From assembly GCA_020048935.1 (NCBI GenBank), contig JAIFLS010000211.1:1-13249 (forward strand): a stretch of 13,249 nucleotides of DNA, given 5' to 3'. The stretch's first letter is position 1. Every line of letters starts with the position of its first letter. This document shows positions 7,774-13,249 of this stretch, in pieces. Both the position numbers and the translations under genes were made by a program. Source of the DNA: a bacterium (GTDB taxonomy: Bacteria > Verrucomicrobiota > Kiritimatiellia > UBA8416). The notes under the pieces were generated by a model that was given only the letters and a program-made list of their open reading frames with translations, had not been told where the DNA came from and did not search any database.

Positions 7774-7798
7774 GGTCCAGTTTTCCCGAAACTGGACC
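7774..7798. repeat. Perfect hairpin 2 of a GTCCAGTT pair
   Basis: GGTCCAGTTT (7774-7783) and AAACTGGACC (7789-7798) are exact reverse complements around the loop TCCCG. Together with the first hairpin this gives four copies of the 8-base core in alternating orientation. It could be an operator array, a transposon end or a structured RNA; no T-tail follows. Confidence 0.8.
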
Positions 7799-7811
7799 CT
7801 GTACGGCAAGC

Positions 7812-7840
7812 GAGACAAGATGGACATTTATAAGCTAGCA
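7812..7840 (+). repeat. Degenerate direct repeat, copy 1
   Basis: It begins GAGACAAGATG and ends TTATAAGCTAGCA. The copy at 7981-8010 begins GAGACAAAATG and ends TTACGGGTTAGCA. Most differences in the ends are transitions, so shared ancestry is likely. Origin unknown; multiple short direct repeats are a feature of some transposon ends. Confidence 0.5.
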
Positions 7841-7890
7841 AGGACACTTGGGCGGCCAAGATGATGCATATTGAAACTTTTTTGGGGAGA

Positions 7891-7975
7891 TCGGTTTACG
7901 AGAACGGCGACGCGAACGGGCGACGATTCAAATTTCCACTCGTTTTCCGTTCTCGTCGCCGTTCTCGTTCACCGA
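7891..7975. repeat. Long palindromic repeat, copy 1
   Basis: Two arms (7892-7919 and 7947-7974) match as reverse complements at 25 of 28 positions around a 27-base centre, plus one outer pair (7891/7975). The core ACGAGAACGGCGACG is exact in both arms. A second copy with the same arms but an unrelated centre lies at 8442-8529, on the other side of the small gene 8014-8430. REP-like or MITE-like by form. Confidence 0.85.
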
Positions 7976-7980
7976 AAAGT

Positions 7981-8010
7981 GAGACAAAATGATCAAGTTA
8001 CGGGTTAGCA
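7981..8010 (+). repeat. Degenerate direct repeat, copy 2
   Basis: Second member of the pair described at 7812-7840. It ends three bases before the start codon at 8014, so it forms the immediate leader of that gene, which lacks a clear Shine-Dalgarno sequence. Confidence 0.5.
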
Positions 8011-8013
8011 TAC

Positions 8014-8430
8014 ATGATCGATAAACTCAAAACCATCTGCCGGCAGGATCCGCGCTACGACATGGAGGCGTATGTCTTCCTGCGCGAGGCGCTCGAGTAC
8101 ACCGCCAAGATGCTGGACAAGCCCCGCAAAGGGCCTGCCCACCACGTCAGCGGGCGCGAATTGAGCGAGGGGTTCCGCGATCTGGCGCTGCAATCGTTCG
8201 GCCCGCTCGCGCTGCATGTGCTCCACGACTGGGGCCTCTACCGCACCGAGGATATCGGCGAGCTGGTCTTCAACCTGGTCGAGGCTGGCGAACTGGGCAA
8301 GACCGACGAGGACAAGCGTGAGGATTTCGCCAGCGGATACGATTTCGATGAGGCGTTTGAGCGGCCATTCCTACCGGAAGGTGCTGACCGTATGAACCAC
8401 AAAGATCGCAAAGAACACAAAGACGAATAG
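8014..8430 (+). CDS. Minf_1886-family conserved protein with repeat-derived C-terminus
   Basis: A 138-residue soluble protein. Its features (RQDPRYDMEAYVFLREALEY, HVSGRELSEGFRDLA, FGPLALHVLHDWGLYRTEDIGELVFNL, SGYDF) match my memory of the Minf_1886 family (TIGR04138), an uncharacterised family of Planctomycetes and Verrucomicrobia. No function is known to me and no catalytic motif is evident. Family-like sequence ends near FERPFLPEG; the last 12 residues (MNHKDRKEHKDE) look like translation of a dispersed repeat, suggesting the original stop was replaced. ATG 8014 is the only start before the conserved N-terminus; only a weak GGG precedes it. The gene stands alone between two copies of one palindrome. 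Confidence 0.78.
   Translation: MIDKLKTICRQDPRYDMEAYVFLREALEYTAKMLDKPRKGPAHHVSGRELSEGFRDLALQSFGPLALHVLHDWGLYRTEDIGELVFNLVEAGELGKTDEDKREDFASGYDFDEAFERPFLPEGADRMNHKDRKEHKDE
8391..8430. repeat. Short dispersed-type repeat forming the gene's 3' end
   Basis: The segment contains AACCACAAAGATCGCAAAGA and continues with ACACAAAGACGAA, a loosely periodic CACAAAG pattern. I recall similar stretches scattered in many environmental bacterial genomes, usually between genes. Here it is in frame with the gene and supplies its stop codon. The family link is from memory. Confidence 0.45.
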
Positions 8431-8441
8431 GATGAGGGAAA

Positions 8442-8529
8442 TCGGTTGACGAGAACGGCGACGAGAACGGGGAACGAGTAGAGAGTATCCCAATCGTTAA
8501 CCGTTCGCGTCGCCGTTCTCGTAGGCCGA
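8442..8529. repeat. Long palindromic repeat, copy 2
   Basis: Arms 8443-8470 and 8501-8528 are reverse complements at 24 of 28 positions around a 30-base centre. The left arm differs from that of copy 1 at three positions, and the core ACGAGAACGGCGACG is identical. It begins 11 bases after the preceding stop codon and ends 39 bases before the M16 start, so it lies in the leader of that gene and could also act as a transcript-end hairpin. Confidence 0.85.
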
Positions 8530-8568
8530 AATAGAGGGAAAACAGAGAGATCATTCGGGGAGGAGTTT

Positions 8569-11196
8569 ATGATGGCAAAGATCACGGCGATATCGATGAT
8601 GGCCCTGACTGCCGGCACGGTGGTCGGCGGGGGTGAGCCGGACGCCGTCGTGGACGTGCTGCGCCGCGAGAACGAACGGATCGAGCGGTTCACGCTCGAC
8701 AACGGGCTCGAATGCCTGCTCAAGGCGGATGCGTCCGCGCCGGTGGTTTCCGTGCAGTTCCGTATCGGCTGCGGCTCCATGCACGAGGACCAGTACCTTG
8801 GCAGCGGTATTTCCCACGCCATCGAGCACATGCTCTTCAAGGGCACCCCGACCCGGGCACCCGGCACGGTCACCCGCGAGATCAACGAGGCGGGCGGGCG
8901 GGTGAACGCCTACACGACCCTCGACCGCACTGTCTACTTTGCCGACTTGCCGTCCGCCCGCTGGAAAACCGGTTTCGACGTGCTCGCGGACGCGGTGATG
9001 AACGCCGCGTTCCCTGAGGAGGAGTGGAAACTGGAGCGGGAGGTGATCCTGCGCGAGGTGGCCATGGGCGAGGACAGCCCGGAGCGCGTGCTCGGAAAGG
9101 CGCTCTGGCAGACCGCCTTCCGCACGGATACCCGCCGCCACCCCGTCATCGGCTACCCCGATGTGTTCCGCACGGTGACGCGCGAGGATCTGGTCGCCAG
9201 CTACAACCGGCATTACACCCCGGACAACACCATCCTGGTGATGGTCGGCGACATCGAAACCACCGAGGTGCGCGCGTACATCACTGAGAAACTGGCCGCC
9301 TTCAAGCGCCGCCGGCGCGCCCCGGTCATCCTGCCGGACGAGCCGCCGCAGGTCTCGCCCCGTTTCGAGCGCCTGACCGGCCATTACGAGATCGGCCGCC
9401 TCGCCGCCGCCTGGCCGTCGGTCGACATCCGCCATCCCGACGCCCCCGCCCTTGATATCCTGACCGCCGTGGCCGGCCAGGGACGTTCGTCGCGGTTGCA
9501 TCGCTCGCTCGTCGAGGACCGCCGCCTGCTGCACAGCGTCTCGGTCTGGTCGTATACGCCGGGCCGTCCGGGATTGCTCGGCCTGGGCGCGGAGTTCGAT
9601 CCCGCCCAGGAGGAAGCAGCCGTCGCCGCCGTCCGGCAGGAACTCGAATACCTCAAGACCGTCCCCTTCACCGAAGCCGAGGTCGCCAAGGCCGTGCGTT
9701 CGGCACTGACCCAGCAAATCGGCGAGCTGACCACGATGAACGGCCAGGCCGCCCGTTTCGGCGGTGACCTGGAATTGACCGGCGACCCGCGTTTCAGCGA
9801 AGGCTGGCTCGAACAGCTCCGTTCGGTGACTCCGGCCGATCTCACGCGTGTCGCCCGCGAATACCTGGTCCCTGCCAGGCAGTCGCTCGTGCTACTGGTG
9901 CCAAAGGCCGATGGTGACGCCGGTGCGCTCAACGGCACCGCGGATGCCCCCGCCAAACCGGTGACGCACACCATGACGCTCGACAGCGGTGCCTCGCTGA
10001 TCGTGCGGGAAGACAACCGCCTGCCTTTCGTCCATATCGCCGTGGCACTACAGGGCGGCACCCGGGCCGAAACGGCCACCAACAGCGGCATCACGACCCT
10101 GATGTCCGAGCTGCTGCTGCGGGGAACGCCCGCGCTTAGCCGGGAGCAGATCGCCCTGACGGTAGAGTCGCTCGGGGCCTCGCTAAGCGCCTACGGCGGG
10201 TACAACGCCTTCGGCCTGACGGCACGCTGCCTCAGCGACGATGCCGGCACGCTGGTCAGCCTGCTGGCTGACTGCCTCCTGAACCCGCTGTTCGAGGCGA
10301 GCGAGATCGACCGCCAGCGCGTGCTTCAGCTCGCCAGCATCCGGCAGCAGACCGAGGAGCCGATGTTCCTTGCCAACCAGCAACTGCGGGAGCTGCTTTT
10401 CACCGGCCACCCCTATCGCTTCGACCCCCAGGGCACCGCGGAAACCGTCAGTGCCCTGACGCGCGACGACCTGGTCGCGCATCACCGCCGCCTGACCGTG
10501 GCGGGCAATCTGGCGATTTCCATCGTCGGTGCCATCAGTACCAACGAGGCCCGCCGCCTGGCCGAAAGCGCCTTTGCCGGCATCGTCGCCGGTGCGGCCC
10601 CCGTGCTGGCCCCGGACGCGCCAGCGCCGACCCTGCCGGCACGACTTGAACAGGAAGTCCCGCGCGAGCAGGCCATCGTCATGGCCGGGTTCCCCGGCGT
10701 GACCGTCTTTGATGCGCGCCAGGACGCGCTGGATGTCCTGCAGACCGCCATGAGCGGACTCTCGTCCGATCTCGCGCTCGAAATCCGCGACAAGCGCGGG
10801 CTGGCCTATTTCACCGGCGCGATGCAGCAGGCCGGGATCGATCCCGGCATGTTCGCCCTCTACGCGGGCACCCGCCGCGAGGCCGCCGCCGAGGTCGAGG
10901 CCCTGTTCCTGGCGGAAATAAACCGTTTGACCGAGACGGGGCTGCGCGAGGACGAACTGGCGCGCGCCAAGGCACAGCTCACGGCCGATCACGCCATGCG
11001 CCTGCAGAACACCCTGTCCATCGCCCGCGACTGCGCATTGAATGTCCGCTACGGGCTCGGTGCGGATTACCTCTTCACCCGTCCCGAGCGGATTGCCGCT
11101 GTGACGGCCGAGGATGTCCGCGACGCCGCCCGCCTCGTTTTCGCCCCCGGTAAAATGGCTGTTTCGGTCATCCTTCCCTCCGGCGCAAAGCCCTGA
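8569..11196 (+). CDS. Two-domain M16 zinc metallopeptidase (pitrilysin/processing peptidase type)
   Basis: An 875-residue M16 peptidase, about twice the length of single-domain bacterial M16 proteins, so it is a fusion of two halves that would form the peptide-enclosing chamber. The N-terminal half carries the inverted zinc motif HAIEH at 83-87, with the third ligand probably Glu163 in LREVAMGE, at the expected distance. The C-terminal half (from about 475) has the same fold signature (SGITTLMSELLLRGT) but no HxxEH, so it should be the catalytically silent partner, as is usual in the family. The N-terminus has a lysine followed by a hydrophobic stretch (ITAISMMALTAGTVVGGG) that might be a weak signal peptide; periplasmic location is possible, not certain. 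GGGGAGGAG at 8557-8565 supports ATG 8569 or 8572. The gene seems to stand alone; natural substrates unknown. Confidence 0.92.
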   Translation: MMAKITAISMMALTAGTVVGGGEPDAVVDVLRRENERIERFTLDNGLECLLKADASAPVVSVQFRIGCGSMHEDQYLGSGISHAIEHMLFKGTPTRAPGTVTREINEAGGRVNAYTTLDRTVYFADLPSARWKTGFDVLADAVMNAAFPEEEWKLEREVILREVAMGEDSPERVLGKALWQTAFRTDTRRHPVIGYPDVFRTVTREDLVASYNRHYTPDNTILVMVGDIETTEVRAYITEKLAAFKRRRRAPVILPDEPPQVSPRFERLTGHYEIGRLAAAWPSVDIRHPDAPALDILTAVAGQGRSSRLHRSLVEDRRLLHSVSVWSYTPGRPGLLGLGAEFDPAQEEAAVAAVRQELEYLKTVPFTEAEVAKAVRSALTQQIGELTTMNGQAARFGGDLELTGDPRFSEGWLEQLRSVTPADLTRVAREYLVPARQSLVLLVPKADGDAGALNGTADAPAKPVTHTMTLDSGASLIVREDNRLPFVHIAVALQGGTRAETATNSGITTLMSELLLRGTPALSREQIALTVESLGASLSAYGGYNAFGLTARCLSDDAGTLVSLLADCLLNPLFEASEIDRQRVLQLASIRQQTEEPMFLANQQLRELLFTGHPYRFDPQGTAETVSALTRDDLVAHHRRLTVAGNLAISIVGAISTNEARRLAESAFAGIVAGAAPVLAPDAPAPTLPARLEQEVPREQAIVMAGFPGVTVFDARQDALDVLQTAMSGLSSDLALEIRDKRGLAYFTGAMQQAGIDPGMFALYAGTRREAAAEVEALFLAEINRLTETGLREDELARAKAQLTADHAMRLQNTLSIARDCALNVRYGLGADYLFTRPERIAAVTAEDVRDAARLVFAPGKMAVSVILPSGAKP

Positions 11197-11500
11197 CCAG
11201 GGGACTCACAGCCCCGCAACGGCTCGCGAGGACGCTCGCCCCCCATCGACTACAATACCGGCAACTGACGAGCGTCCTCGCGCGCCGCGCCCGACTAACC
11301 ACACCCATTCCCCCACACTTCATTTCTTGTAAGGTTTTCTGATTTCATGAGAACTTTGAGAAATCTTTTTAGGGTTTCTGATTTTTTGTTGTTGACGAGT
11401 TGTCTGTAGTGTGATGAAAGGTGCGTGCATTCTGATTGTGCAGGCGCGCTGGCGTCCTGCCCCAAACAACCCCGCGCAGACCGGAGAGAGAGGAGCAAAC
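11197..11500. other. 304-base gap between M16 and gcvH: palindrome, then AT-rich leader
   Basis: The left part is GC-rich and contains the inverted repeat 11225-11282. From about 11318 to 11420 the sequence turns AT-rich and holds two near-identical 14-mers, AGGTTTTCTGATTT (11332-11345) and AGGGTTTCTGATTT (11371-11384), 39 bases apart. This is the likely promoter/operator region of gcvH, but I cannot place a convincing -35/-10 pair. The conserved core of a glycine riboswitch is not visible. No gene is supported. Confidence 0.5.
11225..11282. repeat. Perfect 14-base inverted repeat
   Basis: CGCGAGGACGCTCG (11225-11238) is exactly matched by CGAGCGTCCTCGCG (11269-11282) across a 30-base spacer. 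Each arm also contains the smaller self-complementary GCGAG/CTCGC element. There is no T-run after it, so a Rho-independent terminator is doubtful; a dispersed palindromic repeat is as likely. Confidence 0.75.
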
Positions 11501-11893
11501 ATGACACCGAGTGACAGACGGTACACGGAGACACACGAGTGGGTGAAGATCGAGAAGGGCCTGGCCGTGGTCGGGATTTCCGATTACGCACAGGAAGCGC
11601 TTGGCGATATCACGTTTGTTGAACTGCCCGAGACCGACCATAACGTCGAGCAGGAGGAGGAATGCGGCGTGATCGAATCGGTCAAGGCCGCCAGCGACAT
11701 CTACGCGCCGATCGGCGGCACGATCGTCGAGATCAACGACGCCCTCGACGGTACCCCCGAGATCATCAACGAGGATCCCTACGGCGAAGGCTGGATTTTC
11801 AAACTGGCCAACTACGATGAGGAACAGTTCGAGGAACTGCTCGATGCAGCCGATTACGAGGCCCTGCACGAGGATGAAGAGGACGACGAGTAG
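11501..11893 (+). CDS. gcvH: Glycine cleavage system H protein
   Basis: A 130-residue lipoyl carrier of the glycine cleavage system. It ferries the aminomethyl group between the P, T and L proteins during glycine breakdown to CO2, ammonia and methylene-tetrahydrofolate. The lipoylation site is Lys62 in ESVKAASD. The family opening YTETHEWV (8-15) and the GISDYAQEALGDI and GEGWIFKL segments are present. The tail is strongly acidic (EDEEDDE), an extension beyond the core fold. AGGAG at 11491-11495 precedes ATG 11501. gcvPA follows after 25 bases, so the two are probably one operon; gcvT is not in this window. Confidence 0.96.
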   Translation: MTPSDRRYTETHEWVKIEKGLAVVGISDYAQEALGDITFVELPETDHNVEQEEECGVIESVKAASDIYAPIGGTIVEINDALDGTPEIINEDPYGEGWIFKLANYDEEQFEELLDAADYEALHEDEEDDE

Positions 11894-11918
11894 TCCCTGT
11901 TACCAAGGAATCGCGAAC

Positions 11919-13249
11919 GTGAGTTATACAGCCAATACCCCCGCCCAGCAGCGCGAGATGCTGGATGCCTGCGGCGTCGCGTCAACCGATGTCTTCTTCG
12001 AGGTCATCCCGCCCGCGCTGCGGGCGCGCGCTCTCGACCTTCCCCCCGCCCGTTCGGAGCTCGAGGTGCGGAACTACTTCCAGCGGGCGGCCGCCCGTAA
12101 CGCGGGACCGCTGACGCTGTTCCTCGGCGGCGGCGTGTATGACCACTTCATTCCCGCCGCCGTGGACGCGCTGGCCGGACGCAGCGAGTTCTACACGGCC
12201 TATACGCCCTACCAGCCGGAAGTCTCGCAGGGGACGCTGCAGGCGATATACGAGTACCAGAGCAGCATCTGCCGCCTGACGGGAATGGACGTCTCCAACG
12301 CCTCGCTCTACGACGGGGGCACGGCCCTCTGCGAAGCCTGCCAGATGGCCATCCACGCCACCAAACGCAGCCGGATCGTGCTGGACGGCGGGATCAACCC
12401 GGTCTACCGCACCATGATCCGCACCTACACGGCCAACCTGTCGATCGGCCTGGACGAGGTGCCGGTCTCCCACGGCCAGAGCAACCGCACGGCGCTGGCG
12501 GCGGCGATCACGGAAGAGACGGCGGCGGTCATCCTGCAGAACCCCAACTTCTTCGGGGTCATCGACGACCACAGCGATATCGCCGCAGCCTGTCACGCAC
12601 GAGGGGCGCTGGTGATCCAGTCGGTCTACCCGGTCGCCATGAGCGTGCTCAAGACGCCGGGCGAGTGCGGAGTGGACATCGTGACCGGCGAGGGGCAGTC
12701 TCTGGGCATCCCGCTGAGTTTCGGCGGGCCCTATCTCGGGTTCATGGCCACCACCAGCGCACTGGTGCGCAAGATGCCGGGACGCCTGGTCGGACGTACA
12801 CTCGACCGCGAGGGACGCGACGCCTTCGTACTCACCCTGCAGGCCCGCGAGCAGCATATCCGCCGCGACAAGGCCACCTCGAATATCTGCACGAACCAGG
12901 CGCTCTGCGCCCTTCGCGCCCATATCCACATGTCCCTGCTGTCCCGCCGGTCTGCGGGAGGTCGCGGAATTGTGCCTCTCCAAAACGCGTTACGCGATCA
13001 AGCGCCTCAAGGCGATCCCCGGCGTCGAGGTGATGGAAAGCAGCCCCGTATTCAACGAGTTCACGGTGCGGCTGCCGATGGATGCCAACGAACTGGTGAA
13101 CCGGCTAATCGAGCGCGGCATTGCCGCCGGCTTGCCGCTGGGCCGCTTCTACCCCGGAATGGATAATTACCTGCTGGTGGCGGTCACGGAGAAGCGCACG
13201 AGCTACGAGATCGGCATGCTGGCCGAAACGATTGAATCCGTCCTGCGTC
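11919..13249 (+). pseudogene. gcvPA: Glycine dehydrogenase (decarboxylating) subunit 1, frame broken, 3' end cut by window
   Basis: It encodes the N-terminal-half subunit of the two-chain glycine cleavage P protein, which with GcvPB decarboxylates glycine using pyridoxal phosphate (the cofactor lysine is on GcvPB). Residues 1-343 fit the family well: YDHFIPAAVD, YTPYQPEVSQGTLQ, SLYDGGTA, REQHIRRDKATSNICTNQAL. After LLS near 12942-12949 the frame turns to unrelated sequence ending at 13166. The expected sequence resumes in the frame beginning at 12946 (GLREVAEL, NEFTVRLP, LPLGRFYPGMDNYLL) and stays open to the last base, about 443 codons in total. A two-base deletion or one-base insertion explains it. 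GTG 11919 is chosen because AAGGA at 11905-11909 precedes it. Because the downstream part is well conserved, a sequencing error or very recent mutation is more likely than old decay. Confidence 0.88.

Larger units (their letters stand above)
7684..8013. other. 330-base non-coding stretch made mostly of repeats
   Basis: I see no credible gene here. It holds two GTCCAGTT hairpins (7737-7798), the two members of a degenerate direct repeat (7812-7840 and 7981-8010), and a long palindrome (7891-7975). The stretch 7841-7890 shows nothing recognisable. Neither hairpin is followed by a T-run, so I do not call a terminator for the HIT gene. Confidence 0.6.

Noticed and set aside
7737..7798. Rho-independent terminator for the HIT gene
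   Set aside because: Both stems are AT/GC mixed and neither is followed by a run of T.
7891..8529. CRISPR array
   Set aside because: There are only two palindromic units, more than 500 bases apart with a gene between them; no regular spacer pattern.
8551..9717. A 388-codon open frame on the minus strand
   Set aside because: It lies opposite the clearly conserved M16 peptidase, lacks recognisable domains and reflects GC-rich codon bias on the opposite strand.
11400..11500. Glycine riboswitch before gcvH
   Set aside because: The GGAGAGAG run is only part of the ribosome binding region; the conserved core and paired aptamer elements are not present by eye.
11982..12983. A 333-codon open frame on the minus strand
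   Set aside because: It is antisense to the conserved gcvPA sequence, is rich in Arg/Gly/His/Asp of shadow type, and has no family resemblance.

Overview
The window reads as ordinary chromosomal DNA, mostly GC-rich, from a Gram-negative bacterium, probably of the Planctomycetes-Verrucomicrobia-Chlamydiae (PVC) superphylum, for example Verrucomicrobiota, Kiritimatiellota or Lentisphaerota. Two things point there: a small protein at 8014-8430 resembling the Minf_1886 family, known from Planctomycetes and Verrucomicrobia, and an exosortase with a large polytopic VIT-domain substrate (XrtK/MSEP-CTERM type). This is recall of family distribution, not a search result, so the phylum assignment is moderate.

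Left part (1-6053, all + strand): the 3' end of a small membrane-protein gene, a six-or-so-helix membrane protein of unknown function, and an exosortase of the XrtK type with its Cys/Arg/His triad. After an AT-rich gap come a HipA-like kinase of the YjjJ type and a ~970-residue protein. The latter has an N-terminal membrane domain, a VIT domain, a degenerate VWA-like domain and a C-terminal sorting tail. Exosortase and large protein look like a dedicated processing enzyme and its single substrate, separated here by the kinase gene. The membrane genes upstream are tightly coupled to the exosortase and may belong to the same system.

Middle part (6025-7683): a fatty acid desaturase on the - strand overlaps the end of the sorted protein gene tail to tail. 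It is divergent from a HIT-family nucleotide hydrolase gene; a plausible sigma70-type promoter for the desaturase lies between them.

Repeat-rich part (7684-8568): two hairpins built on GTCCAGTT, a degenerate 29/30-bp direct repeat, and two copies of a long palindrome (28-bp arms, ACGAGAACGGCGACG core) flank the Minf_1886-type gene. That gene's 3' end appears to run into yet another short dispersed repeat.

Right part (8569-13249, + strand): a two-domain M16 zinc peptidase with an active N-terminal half and inactive C-terminal half, then a palindrome and an AT-rich leader, then the glycine cleavage genes gcvH and gcvPA. The gcvPA reading frame breaks near 12942-12949 and continues in another frame to the window end, so it is either a pseudogene or carries a sequence error.
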